Positions 37,729 through 46,058 of a stretch of DNA of 64,000 nt are shown here, piece after piece. This DNA is from Demequina activiva. Its GTDB lineage: Bacteria; Actinomycetota; Actinomycetes; Actinomycetales; Demequinaceae. How positions within the stretch are numbered: the first letter of the stretch is position 1; every line of letters begins with the position of its first letter. Location of the stretch: positions 1 to 64,000 of the forward strand of contig NZ_BONR01000006.1 in the NCBI RefSeq assembly GCF_016862815.1. The letters run 5' to 3'. Below the pieces are notes generated by a model. That model was not told the DNA's origin. It saw only the letters and a list, made by a program, of their open reading frames with translations, and ran no database searches. The position numbers and the translations under genes are program-made.

Positions 37729-38710
37729 GTCCGGACCTGAGCGCCTCGAGGTTGCGGGTCATGACACCAAGGTAGTCGTCCCCGTCCGTGATGGACTCGA
37801 GCGGGTCGAGCACGGCCGTGCTGACGCCCACGTCCTCGGCGAGCGAGTCCGCCACGTTCGCGCTGACGAGCGACTCGGTGAAGATCGTGGTCGCGCCGGT
37901 GTCCTCGACCAGGTCGCGGATCTCACGCACACGGGCCGGCGAGGGCTCCGCCTCGGGATCGAGGCCGGACAGCCCCTGCTGGTGAAGGTCGTAGCGCGTC
38001 GCCAGGTAGCCGTACGCCTCGTGGCTCACGAAAACGTCCCGGCGCTCGCAGATCTCGAGACTCTGGGTGAACGAGTCGTCGAGCGCGGCGAGCTCGCCCT
38101 TGAGCTCCTCCCCGCGCGCTTCGTAGTCCGCCGCGTTGTCGGGGTCGAGCTCCGCGAACTCCGCGGCCACGTCGTCGGCGAGCTCGGACACGAGGGTGGG
38201 GTCGAGCCAGAAGTGCGGGTCCGCGTCTCCGTGGCCGTGGCCGTCGTCGTCGGCGTGCGCCTCATCCTCGTGAGCCTCGTCCTCGTCGTGCGCAGCGCCG
38301 TCCTCGTGGTCGTGCTCCGACTCTGCGCGCGCGGCGACGGCTTCGGTGTGCTCCTCGACGATGTGGTGCGCGTCGAGGGCTCGCACGCCGGTGGTGTCGA
38401 TCGCATCGTCGACGGCAGCGGAGAACTCGCTCAGGTACAGGACCGAGTCCATGCTCTGCATCGAGCGCACGATCGCGGGGGAGAGCTCGGCGTCGTGAGG
38501 CTCGACGCCTGCGGAGATGAGGGACACGACCTCGACGTCCTCGCCGCCCACGCGCTCGGCGACGAACTGGAGCGGGTAGAACGACGCACCGACGGCGAGC
38601 GAGGCGTCACCGCCTCCGGAGGCGTTCTCGGGGGTGGACTCGGTAGCGCAGCCTGCCAGCACCAGGGTGGTCATGGCGCCGCCAGCAAGGAGGATTCGGG
38701 AGAGTGGCAT
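37715..38710 (-). CDS. znuA: Zinc ABC transporter substrate-binding lipoprotein
   Basis: 331 residues. A lipoprotein signal ends at LVLAGC (Cys about 21). The ZnuA body has ASFYPLQFVAERVGG, GVEPHDAELSP, DPHFWLDPTLVSELA, FVSHEAYGYLATRY and TESLVSANVADSLAEDVG. A long Asp/Glu/His loop (about 125-165, with EHDHEDGAAHDEDEAHEDEA) is the usual zinc-chaperoning insert. The ATG at 38710 is chosen: TACCGT lies 7 nt before it (leaderless). It is the first gene of the zinc operon. Confidence 0.94.
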   Translation of the reverse strand: MPLSRILLAGGAMTTLVLAGCATESTPENASGGGDASLAVGASFYPLQFVAERVGGEDVEVVSLISAGVEPHDAELSPAIVRSMQSMDSVLYLSEFSAAVDDAIDTTGVRALDAHHIVEEHTEAVAARAESEHDHEDGAAHDEDEAHEDEAHADDDGHGHGDADPHFWLDPTLVSELADDVAAEFAELDPDNAADYEARGEELKGELAALDDSFTQSLEICERRDVFVSHEAYGYLATRYDLHQQGLSGLDPEAEPSPARVREIRDLVEDTGATTIFTESLVSANVADSLAEDVGVSTAVLDPLESITDGDDYLGVMTRNLEALRSGLDCG

Positions 38711-38717
38711 GAGAGGA

Positions 38718-38723
38718 ACGGTA
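38718..38723 (-). promoter_or_regulatory. -10 hexamer of the znu operon (leaderless)
   Basis: TACCGT on the reverse strand, 7 nt before the znuA ATG, with GTGACA 17 bp upstream as a -35. Confidence 0.55.
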
Positions 38724-38730
38724 GCACGAT

Positions 38731-38745
38731 TGATAATCATTGTCA
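38731..38745 (-). promoter_or_regulatory. Zur-box-like operator of the znu operon
   Basis: On the reverse strand TGACAATGATTATCA is a 7-1-7 inverted repeat with one mismatch, matching the TGAxAATGATTxTCA type of actinobacterial Zur boxes. It sits between -35 and -10 of the znuA promoter, as expected for zinc-dependent repression. Confidence 0.78.
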
Positions 38746-38851
38746 CTCAGCGTGCGCCGTCTGACGTGCATCTCAGGCGGCCTCGCCTCGGCCGTGGGTG
38801 GGCACCGATAGACTGTGCGCGCATTCCCGCCGACCCTCAAGGAGCACCTCA

Positions 38852-40237
38852 GTGGCACAGCCGTCCCGCCTCGACAACGTGATCTCGCTCGCGAAGCGCC
38901 GCGGCTTCGTGTTCCCCTGCGGAGAGATCTACGGAGGCACGCGCTCCGCGTGGGACTACGGGCCGCTCGGAGTGGAGCTCAAGGAGAACATCAAGCGCCA
39001 GTGGTGGCGGTCGATGGTCTCCAGCCGCGATGACATCGTGGGCCTCGACTCCTCCGTGATCCTGCCGCCCAAGGTGTGGGAGGCGTCGGGCCACCTCAAG
39101 GCCTTCGTGGACCCGCTGGTCGAGTGCCTCAGCTGCCACAAGCGCTACCGCGAGGACCACCTGCTGGAGGAGTTCGAGGAGAAGAAGGGCCGCGCGCCCG
39201 AGGGCGGGCTCGCCGAGGTCGCGTGCGCCAACTGCGGCACGCGTGGCCAGTGGACCGAGCCCAAGATGTTCAACGGCCTCCTCAAGACCTACCTGGGTGT
39301 GACCGAGGACGAGTCCGGCCTGCACTACCTGCGCCCCGAGACCGCCCAGGGCATCTTCGTCAACTTCGACAACGTCCAGCGCACCTCGCGCATGAAGGTC
39401 CCGTTCGGCATCGGGCAGATCGGCAAGTCCTTCCGCAACGAGATCACGCCTGGCAACTTCATCTTCCGCACCCGCGAGTTCGAGCAGATGGAGATGGAGT
39501 TCTTCGTCAAGCCCGGCACGGACGAGGAGTGGCACCAGTACTGGATCGACACCCGCCTGCAGTGGTATGTCGACCTGGGCATCGCGCGCGACAACCTGCG
39601 CCTGTACGAGCACCCGCAGGAGAAGCTCTCGCACTACTCGAAGGGCACCACGGACGTCGAGTACCGGTTCGGCTTCACCGGCTCCGAGTGGGGCGAGCTG
39701 GAGGGCATCGCCAACCGCACGGACTTCGACCTGTCGACGCACGCCGAGCACTCCGGCAAGGACCTGTCCTATCTGGACGCGGCCACGAACGAGCGCTACA
39801 CGCCGTACGTCATCGAGCCCGCCGCCGGCCTCACCCGCTCGCTGATGGCCTTCCTGGTCGAGGCCTACGACGAGGACGAGGCGCCCAACACCAAGGGCGG
39901 CGTCGACAAGCGCACCGTGCTGCACCTCGACCCGCGCATCGCGCCCGTCAAGGCCGCGGTGCTGCCGCTGTCCAAGTCCGAGGAGCTGCTGCCCACCGCC
40001 GAGGCGCTCGCGAAGGAGCTGCGCGGCGCGTGGAACGTCGACCTCGACGTCACGCAGGCGATCGGCAAGCGCTACCGCCGCCAGGACGAGATCGGCACGC
40101 CGTACTGCATCACGGTCGACTTCGACACCAAGGATGACCAGGCGGTGACCATTCGCGACCGCGACACCATGCAGCAGGAGCGCGTGGCGCTGTCCCAGGT
40201 GCAGGCCTACCTCGCGACGCGCCTGATCGGGGCGTAG
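38852..40237 (+). CDS. glyS: Glycyl-tRNA synthetase (alpha2 type)
   Basis: 461 residues: [26 protein letters not shown] at the start, [13 protein letters not shown] (motif 2 region), [28 protein letters not shown], and the C-terminal anticodon-binding domain (ending about 461). It carries the zinc-like CLSC...CANC pair at about 95-135. The GTG at 38852 has AAGGAG 8 nt upstream. A TAGACT hexamer at 38809-38814 is a likely promoter. Confidence 0.96.
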   Translation: MAQPSRLDNVISLAKRRGFVFPCGEIYGGTRSAWDYGPLGVELKENIKRQWWRSMVSSRDDIVGLDSSVILPPKVWEASGHLKAFVDPLVECLSCHKRYREDHLLEEFEEKKGRAPEGGLAEVACANCGTRGQWTEPKMFNGLLKTYLGVTEDESGLHYLRPETAQGIFVNFDNVQRTSRMKVPFGIGQIGKSFRNEITPGNFIFRTREFEQMEMEFFVKPGTDEEWHQYWIDTRLQWYVDLGIARDNLRLYEHPQEKLSHYSKGTTDVEYRFGFTGSEWGELEGIANRTDFDLSTHAEHSGKDLSYLDAATNERYTPYVIEPAAGLTRSLMAFLVEAYDEDEAPNTKGGVDKRTVLHLDPRIAPVKAAVLPLSKSEELLPTAEALAKELRGAWNVDLDVTQAIGKRYRRQDEIGTPYCITVDFDTKDDQAVTIRDRDTMQQERVALSQVQAYLATRLIGA

Positions 40238-40245
40238 ACGCCACG

Positions 40246-41415
40246 ATGGGCGCCGGACACTCGCACGCGCTCGAGCGGGCGCCTCGCGCGTCCGAGCGCA
40301 CCACGATCGTGCTCGCCGTGATCGTGGGCGCGGTGCTGTTCCTCACCACGCTCGGCGCGCTCGCCGTGTGGCCCTCGGACTGGTCGCTGCTGCGGTCCGT
40401 GCCCGTGACGTACTCGGGCGCGCAATGGGTCAGCGTCGAGGTGCGCTCCGTCGACGAGTCCACCGGCGCGGCGCAGGTGACCGTCGTTGACGACCCGTCG
40501 GGAGAGCTTCGCGAGCTGCCTCCCGCCGATCTCGGCACGTTCGAGTACGAGGTGGGCGATCAGGTGCGCGCCCTGGAGCTCGAGACGGGCGAGCTCATCT
40601 TCGGCGACTTCGAGCGCGACGGCCCCATGCTGTTCCTGCTGGTCGTCTACGTGCTGCTCGTGATCGCGATCGCCCGATGGCGGGGCATCGGCGCTCTGCT
40701 GGGCCTGGTGGCGGCCTTCGGCGTGGTCATCTTCTTCACGGTGCCAGCGCTGTTCGACGGTGCGAACCCGCTGATCACGGGCCTCGTGACCGGTTCGGGC
40801 GCGCTGGCATTGCTCCTCTACCTCGCCCACGGCATCAACGCGCGCACCACCACTGCGTACCTGGGCACCATCGCGGGGCTGTCGATCACCGCCGTCCTGG
40901 CATGGTGGGCGGTGGGCGCCTCACGGCTGACCGGCATCTGGTCGGAGGAGGGCAGCCACCTCGAGCTGTCTGGACGCTCGGTCGACCTCCAGGGTCTCGT
41001 GCTGTGCGGCATCGTCATCGCCGGTCTGGGCGTGCTCAACGACGTCACTGTCACCCAGTCCTCGGCGATCTGGGAGCTGCGCGCGGCCCGGCCAGAGATC
41101 TCGCGATGGAGTCTCTTCCAGCGCGGCATGCGCATCGGCCGCGATCACATCGCCTCCACCGTGTACACGATCGCCTTCGCGTATGTGGGCGCTGCGCTGC
41201 CGGCGATCATGCTCATCAGCCTCTACGACTCGCCGCTCGGCACCACCCTGACGGGTGCGGAGATCGCGGAGGAGGTGGTCGGCACGCTCGTGACCTCGAT
41301 CGGCCTGGTGCTGGCCGTGCCGCTGACCACCGGCATCGCCGCACTGGTGGTGGGGCGCGACGCGATCGCTGTGGAGGACATCGAGCCGGATCCATCGGCG
41401 ACAATGGAGGCATGA
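40246..41415 (+). CDS. YibE/F family membrane protein
   Basis: 389 residues. An N-terminal helix (about 22-42), a soluble beta region (about 55-120, GDQVRALELETGELIFGDFERDGPML) and then about seven helices with VLNDVTVTQSSAIWELR near 263 fit YibE/F. Function unknown; members are predicted transporters or permease-like. It lies 8 bp after glyS, and dusB overlaps its stop (ATGA). Confidence 0.9.
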   Translation: MGAGHSHALERAPRASERTTIVLAVIVGAVLFLTTLGALAVWPSDWSLLRSVPVTYSGAQWVSVEVRSVDESTGAAQVTVVDDPSGELRELPPADLGTFEYEVGDQVRALELETGELIFGDFERDGPMLFLLVVYVLLVIAIARWRGIGALLGLVAAFGVVIFFTVPALFDGANPLITGLVTGSGALALLLYLAHGINARTTTAYLGTIAGLSITAVLAWWAVGASRLTGIWSEEGSHLELSGRSVDLQGLVLCGIVIAGLGVLNDVTVTQSSAIWELRAARPEISRWSLFQRGMRIGRDHIASTVYTIAFAYVGAALPAIMLISLYDSPLGTTLTGAEIAEEVVGTLVTSIGLVLAVPLTTGIAALVVGRDAIAVEDIEPDPSATMEA

Positions 41416-42587
41416 CCACCTCCGCTCAGGCGACCTCCCGCGTCCTGCCGCCTCTGCGCATCGGCCCTCTCGAGGTCGACACCCCCGTGGTGCTCGCGCC
41501 CATGGCCGGCATCACCAACGCCGCGTTCCGACGGCTGTGCCGCGAGCACGGCGGCGGACTCTACGTCGCGGAGATGGTGACGTCGCGCGCTCTCGTCGAG
41601 CGCACGCCGGAGAGCCTGCGCATCATCCACCACGACCCCGACGAGACCCCGCGCTCCGTGCAGGTGTACGGGGTGGACCCCGCGACCATCGGCGCAGCCG
41701 TGAGGATGCTGGTGGAGGAGGACCGGGCGGACCACATCGACATGAACTTCGGCTGCCCGGTGCCCAAGGTGACCCGCAAGGGCGGGGGAGCGGTGCTGCC
41801 GTGGAAGCGCGACCTGTTCCGCAACATCGTGCGCGCCGCCGTCCGCGAGGCCTCGCGCCGCGACATCCCCGTCACCGTCAAGATGCGCAAGGGCATCGAC
41901 GACGACCACCTGACCTACCTGGACGCGGGCCGCATGGCCGAGCGCGAAGGCGCAGCCGCGGTGGCGCTGCACGCGCGCACGGCCGCTGAGTACTACTCCG
42001 GAACCGCGGACTGGACCGCCATCGCGCGCCTCAAGGAAGCCGTCACCACCATCCCGGTGCTCGGCAACGGCGACATCTGGGCCGCCGAGGACGCGCTGAC
42101 CATGGTCGAGCAGACCGGCTGTGACGGCGTGGTGGTGGGACGCGGGTGCCAGGGCCGTCCCTGGCTGTTCGCGGATCTCCAGGCGGCCTTCGAGGGGCGC
42201 GCCGATCGCGTGCAGCCGGGACTGCGCGTGGTCGCGGACACGATCTACCGTCATGGCGAGCTGATGGTGCGCTTCTTCGGTGACGACGAGCAGAAGGCCA
42301 TGCGCGAGATCCGCAAGCACATGGCCTGGTATCTCAAGGGCTATCCGGTGGGCGGCGACCTGCGACGCTCGCTCGGGCTGGTCGAGACGCTGGCACAGCT
42401 GCGTGAGCTGCTCGACTCGCTGCCGCTCGACGAGCCCTACCCGGGCGCGGCGGCCGAGGGAGCCCGCGGGCGACAGGGAACGCCCAAGCGGCCGGCCTGC
42501 CCGGACGGCTGGCTCGACACGCAGGAGATCACCCCGGACCTCGAGGAGCGCCTGCGGGAGGCCGAGCTCAGCGTCTCCGGCGGCTAG
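41412..42587 (+). CDS. dusB: tRNA-dihydrouridine synthase DusB
   Basis: 391 residues: PVVLAPMAGITNAAFRRLC (FMN barrel start), MNFGCPVPKVTRKGGGAVLP (catalytic Cys, about 112-131), HARTAAEYYSGTADW, VLGNGDIW and VVVGRGCQGRPWLF. It reduces uridine in tRNA D-loops. The C-terminal extension (about 345-391) is longer than in E. coli. It overlaps the convergent reductase gene by 4 bp. Confidence 0.95.
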   Translation: MTTSAQATSRVLPPLRIGPLEVDTPVVLAPMAGITNAAFRRLCREHGGGLYVAEMVTSRALVERTPESLRIIHHDPDETPRSVQVYGVDPATIGAAVRMLVEEDRADHIDMNFGCPVPKVTRKGGGAVLPWKRDLFRNIVRAAVREASRRDIPVTVKMRKGIDDDHLTYLDAGRMAEREGAAAVALHARTAAEYYSGTADWTAIARLKEAVTTIPVLGNGDIWAAEDALTMVEQTGCDGVVVGRGCQGRPWLFADLQAAFEGRADRVQPGLRVVADTIYRHGELMVRFFGDDEQKAMREIRKHMAWYLKGYPVGGDLRRSLGLVETLAQLRELLDSLPLDEPYPGAAAEGARGRQGTPKRPACPDGWLDTQEITPDLEERLREAELSVSGG

Positions 42588-43231
42588 GCGAGACCGTTCG
42601 GCAGCTCGCCATCCGCATCGGCAGGGCCGCCGTCGTCGGGAACGGGGCGCTCGTCGCGCGGCTCACGCGCCGGCACGAGCGTGAGCTGCACCATGCCGTC
42701 CCCATAGCGGCGCACGTCCGCGACGGTGATGTGGTGGCGCGACTGCGCACCAGCGAACAGCGCGTGACCGGCCCCGAGCACGGTGGGGTGGACGGTCACC
42801 ACCATCTCGTCGATCAGCTCCGCGTCGAGCGCCTGGCGCACCACGCTGCCGCCGTCGACGTAGATGTCCTTGCCGCCGGCGATCCTGGTCGCCTCGTCGA
42901 CGAGGTTGGCGATGGGGGCCGATGCGCCTGTCACCGTCGCGGGGGCGCCTTCCAGCGGCCGTCCGGTCGCCACGAGCATCGGCGTGTCGCCATACGGCCA
43001 GTCGCCGCCCATCGCGGAGACCACGTCGAACGTGCGCCTGCCCATGAGGATCGCCCCCACGTCTGCCATGAAGGTGTCGAAGCCCAAGGCGTCGGTGGGG
43101 GAGTCGGCCCAGCGGCCGGACGCCATGGGAGCCCACGGTGGCCTCGCCGCCTCCAACCACGCGATGTCGTCATGAGGTCCGGCGATGAAGCCGTCGATCG
43201 AGCTGGCGATGAAGACGCGTACCTTTCCCAT
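42584..43231 (-). CDS. DHFR/RibD-like reductase
   Basis: 215 residues: VFIASSIDGFIAGPHDDIAWL at the start, ILMGRRTFDVV, and IYVDGGSVVRQALDAELIDEM near 124-144, typical of the RibD C-terminal / dihydrofolate reductase-like family (YyaP/YwjB). Probably an NADPH-dependent reductase of unknown substrate. A Pro/Asp-rich tail ends the protein. Confidence 0.88.
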   Translation of the reverse strand: MGKVRVFIASSIDGFIAGPHDDIAWLEAARPPWAPMASGRWADSPTDALGFDTFMADVGAILMGRRTFDVVSAMGGDWPYGDTPMLVATGRPLEGAPATVTGASAPIANLVDEATRIAGGKDIYVDGGSVVRQALDAELIDEMVVTVHPTVLGAGHALFAGAQSRHHITVADVRRYGDGMVQLTLVPAREPRDERPVPDDGGPADADGELPNGLA

Positions 43232-43351
43232 GCGCTCAGGTTAGGACGGCGCTCGGACATGCGCGCATCGGCGCTGACGTGGCGCGGCTGCCAGGGCGAA
43301 CATCCGATGACGCCCACGCGGGGCGTTCGCGGCGCTCATGCGGGTGCCGGA

Positions 43352-43357
43352 TAGCAT
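43352..43357 (+). promoter_or_regulatory. -10 hexamer of dgt (leaderless)
   Basis: TAGCAT, 6 nt before the GTG at 43364. The gap 43232-43351 also holds a partial copy of the repeated word (CGCATCGG at 43264). Confidence 0.55.
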
Positions 43358-43363
43358 CGAGGT

Positions 43364-44626
43364 GTGACCGACCTACCCGAGGGCTACCGCGACGCGGATG
43401 TCGAGCGCTGGATCCCGGAGCCGGCCAAGGCCGCCGAGCGCACGCCGTTCGAGCGCGACCGTGCGCGCATCGTGCATTCGAGCGCGCTGCGACGGCTCGG
43501 AGCGAAGACGCAGATCCTGGGACTCGGCTCCGGGGACTTCGTCCGCACGCGCCTCACGCATTCCCTCGAGGTGGCGCAGGTGGGACGCGAGCTGGGCAAG
43601 GCCCTGGGATGCTCGCCCGACATCGTCGACGCCGCGTGCCTGGCACACGACCTGGGCCACCCGCCGTTCGGACACAACGGGGAGCGGGCCCTCGATGCGG
43701 TCAGTCGGGAGATCGGCGGCTTCGAGGGCAACGCCCAGACGCTGCGCCTGCTGACGCGCCTCGAGCCCAAGTCGATCGATCCGGCCACGGGCCGCTGCGT
43801 GGGGCTCAACCTCACGCGCGCGAGCCTCGACGCCGCGGTGAAGTATCCGTGGCGCGAGCCAGCCGCGCCGCGCCGGCCGGATGGCACGGAGTCCCGCAAG
43901 TTCGGTGTCTACGAGGACGATCTGCCCGTGTTCGAGTGGCTGCGCGAAGGATCCGTGGGGACCCAGCAGAGCTTCGAGGCGCAGGTGATGGACGTCGCGG
44001 ACGACATCTCATACTCGGTCCACGACCTCGAGGACTCGATCGTGTACCGCTCCATGAAGCTGTCCACGCTCCGCGACCCGGGCCAGGCGCGAGACGTGAT
44101 CGCTCACGTGCGCGAATGGTACGGAGCGGGGGAGGACGAGCCTCTCCTCGACGCGCTCGCGCGCCTGCAGGCGTTCCAGTGGTGGGCGGATGACTACGAC
44201 GGGTCGCGCCGCTCGCTCGCCGCGCTGAAGGACATGACCAGCCAGATCATCGGCCGCTTCGCGCAGGCGATCATCACGGCCACCCGGGCGCAGCACGGCG
44301 AGGGCGCGCTGACCCGGCACGACGCGTCGCTGGTGGTGCCGCAGGACACGCTGGACGAGATCCTCATGCTCAAGGGCATCGCCGTGCACTTCCTGATGGC
44401 GCCGCGCGAGACGAGCCCCACCTACGCGAAGCAGCGCAAGGTGCTGCAGGAGCTGGTGCGGGCGATCGCGGACCGCGGAGCTGCCGCGATGGAGCCGCAG
44501 TTCGCTCTCGACTACGCGGAGGCCTCCGGAGACGCCGAGCGACTGCGCGTCGCCGTGGACCAGGTCGCCTCGCTCACCGACACGTCCGCGTACAACTGGC
44601 ACCACAAGTACTGCCTCAGCCCGTGA
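43364..44626 (+). CDS. dgt: Deoxyguanosinetriphosphate triphosphohydrolase-like HD protein
   Basis: 420 residues: TRLTHSLEVAQVGRELG (first His of HD), AHDLGHPPFGHNGERAL (H-D pair, about 92-108), DVADDISYSVHDLEDS. It removes triphosphate from dNTPs, helping dNTP control, and lies near dnaG as in most actinobacteria. Type 2 dGTPase-like length. It converges on a membrane gene. Confidence 0.93.
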   Translation: MTDLPEGYRDADVERWIPEPAKAAERTPFERDRARIVHSSALRRLGAKTQILGLGSGDFVRTRLTHSLEVAQVGRELGKALGCSPDIVDAACLAHDLGHPPFGHNGERALDAVSREIGGFEGNAQTLRLLTRLEPKSIDPATGRCVGLNLTRASLDAAVKYPWREPAAPRRPDGTESRKFGVYEDDLPVFEWLREGSVGTQQSFEAQVMDVADDISYSVHDLEDSIVYRSMKLSTLRDPGQARDVIAHVREWYGAGEDEPLLDALARLQAFQWWADDYDGSRRSLAALKDMTSQIIGRFAQAIITATRAQHGEGALTRHDASLVVPQDTLDEILMLKGIAVHFLMAPRETSPTYAKQRKVLQELVRAIADRGAAAMEPQFALDYAEASGDAERLRVAVDQVASLTDTSAYNWHHKYCLSP

Positions 44627-44631
44627 GGGCT

Positions 44632-44648
44632 GGGGCCAGTCAGGCCCC
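44632..44648. terminator. Short hairpin between dgt and the membrane-protein pair
   Basis: GGGGCC and GGCCCC with a 5-nt loop; it overlaps the stop codon of the reverse-strand gene. Weak evidence. Confidence 0.4.
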
Positions 44649-45041
44649 GCCCGACGCGTCGACCACGGCCGATGCGCGTGAGCCCCGCACCAGCACCACC
44701 AAGGCGATCACGGGGAGGGCCAGGGGCACCCACCCGTAGGCCGAGCCGAAGCCCGTCCAGACCGTCTCATCCGGCCACAGGTCCGGCGCGAGGTAGCCCA
44801 GTGCGCCCACCACGATGACGCCCACCAGCTCGACGGTGGTCCCGACGATCGCGACGCGTCGCCATCCGCGCCACAGAGCGATCGCGATCAGCACGTACAG
44901 GATCGCCGATGCGCCCGAGAGCAGGTAGGGCAGCGGCGCCTCGGAGAGCCTGGTCGAGATCTGCACGACGGACCGGCCCGTCGCGGCAAGGCCGAGCACG
45001 GCGTACGCGACGATCAGCAGGATGCGGCCGATGGGGTTCAT
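44640..45041 (-). CDS. Small integral membrane protein
   Basis: 133 residues with four predicted helices (ILLIVAYAVLGLAATG; YLLSGASAILYVLIAIAL; VAIVGTTVELVGVIVVGALGYL; WVPLALPVIALVVLVRG). No family recognised. Start ATG overlaps the stop of the gene at 45038-45457 (ATGA). This pair sits between dgt and dnaG, as small membrane genes often do in actinobacteria. Confidence 0.75.
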   Translation of the reverse strand: MNPIGRILLIVAYAVLGLAATGRSVVQISTRLSEAPLPYLLSGASAILYVLIAIALWRGWRRVAIVGTTVELVGVIVVGALGYLAPDLWPDETVWTGFGSAYGWVPLALPVIALVVLVRGSRASAVVDASGGA

Positions 45042-45457
45042 GCGGCGCCGAGGAGGACGGCCACGCGCCACGCCAGCACGGCGGCCGCGATCGCGATGAT
45101 GAGCGCCGCGCCGCCGTCGACGCGGGCGATCTGGTCCGGCTGCAGCACCGGGCGGTTCGGGTCGGGGTCGAGTGCCGCGGCGTCGGGTGCGCCCAGACGG
45201 CCGATTCCCAGCAGCGGGATGAGCGCCACCGACGCCAGCAGGTAGCCCAGCGTCAGCACGATGCCCGCATCGTTGCCGCTGATCAGCAGCACCAGGACCG
45301 TCACCAGCTGGATCGCGGTGACGATCCACATGCCGGTGACCACCCCTTGCAGGACACGGTGGGCGCGCACCCAGACCATCGTGACGATGCCCGTCGCGGC
45401 CAGCACGGCACACCACACCAGCACGGCGGGGTAGATCAGCCCCGAATACAGCTCCAA
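45038..45457 (-). CDS. Integral membrane protein upstream of the 133-aa partner
   Basis: 139 residues with four hydrophobic stretches (LIYPAVLVWCAVLAATGIVTMV; VVTGMWIVTAIQLVTVLVLLI; IVLTLGYLLASVALIPLLGIG; AALIIAIAAAVLAWRVAVLL) and a hydrophilic loop with DPDPNRPVLQPDQIARVDGG. Unrecognised function. It lies 13 bp after the DUF6941 gene, so the three may form one operon. Confidence 0.75.
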   Translation of the reverse strand: MELYSGLIYPAVLVWCAVLAATGIVTMVWVRAHRVLQGVVTGMWIVTAIQLVTVLVLLISGNDAGIVLTLGYLLASVALIPLLGIGRLGAPDAAALDPDPNRPVLQPDQIARVDGGAALIIAIAAAVLAWRVAVLLGAA

Positions 45458-45470
45458 GTGAGGTCTCGGG

Positions 45471-45923
45471 CTACTGCTGCTGGGCCTGCTTGACGCGCAT
45501 GGGCAGGCGCGACACCTCTTCGCCGTCCACGGAGATCACCCAGGCGAACATGCCGGCCTCGGCGAAGCGCAGTCCGTCGATGGTGAACGCGAAGCAGGCG
45601 ACCTGCTCGTCGCCGTCAGCGAGCTGCGGGGGACGCCCGAGCGTGAACTCGCCACCCATGGCGCGCACAGGGGCGGCCTTGCCCTCGGAGTCCGCGCGCA
45701 CGCCGATGGGGTAGTCCTTGCCGTCCTCGGTGACGAGCTTGAGCTCGAACTGGTGGGTCACGTTGGTCGCGGTGAACGGCACATGCACGGTCGCGCCCAC
45801 GGCGAGGCGGCGGTGGGCGGCGGGGAACTGGCGCACGTAGATGGTGTTCCATCCGGCGCCCAGCGCGTAGATCTTGCCCTGGACGACCTCGGCCGAGTCA
45901 GCGAGGAAGGCATCGACTCTCAC
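45471..45923 (-). CDS. DUF6941-type protein
   Basis: 150 residues: VDAFLADSAEVVQGKIYALGAGWNTIYV at the start, a long beta-sheet-like body (VPFTATNVTHQFELKLVTEDG), and FTIDGLRFAEAGMFAWVISVDGEEVSRLPMRV at the end. This matches the small DUF6941 actinobacterial family, function unknown. The GTG start has GAAAGGA upstream. Confidence 0.72.
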   Translation of the reverse strand: MRVDAFLADSAEVVQGKIYALGAGWNTIYVRQFPAAHRRLAVGATVHVPFTATNVTHQFELKLVTEDGKDYPIGVRADSEGKAAPVRAMGGEFTLGRPPQLADGDEQVACFAFTIDGLRFAEAGMFAWVISVDGEEVSRLPMRVKQAQQQ

Positions 45924-45997
45924 AACGGGATCCTTTCGTGGAGGTTCCCGAACAGCCTACTGACCTCTGGAGGCGGGGGCGTGCGCTGTTCGCGGTG

Positions 45998-46011
45998 GGC
46001 CGATGCGCGGG
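45998..46011 (+). repeat. Copy 3 of the intergenic 14-mer GGCCGATGCGCGGG
   Basis: Exact copy in the gap between the divergent DUF6941 gene and dnaG, 35 nt before the TAGGGT hexamer. Confidence 0.8.
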
Positions 46012-46046
46012 TGCCGCTCGCGGCCGGGCGGCAGTGGTGGCGCGAG

Positions 46047-46052
46047 TAGGGT
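46047..46052 (+). promoter_or_regulatory. -10 hexamer of dnaG (leaderless)
   Basis: TAGGGT, 6 nt before the GTG at 46059. Confidence 0.55.
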
Positions 46053-46058
46053 GATGCC

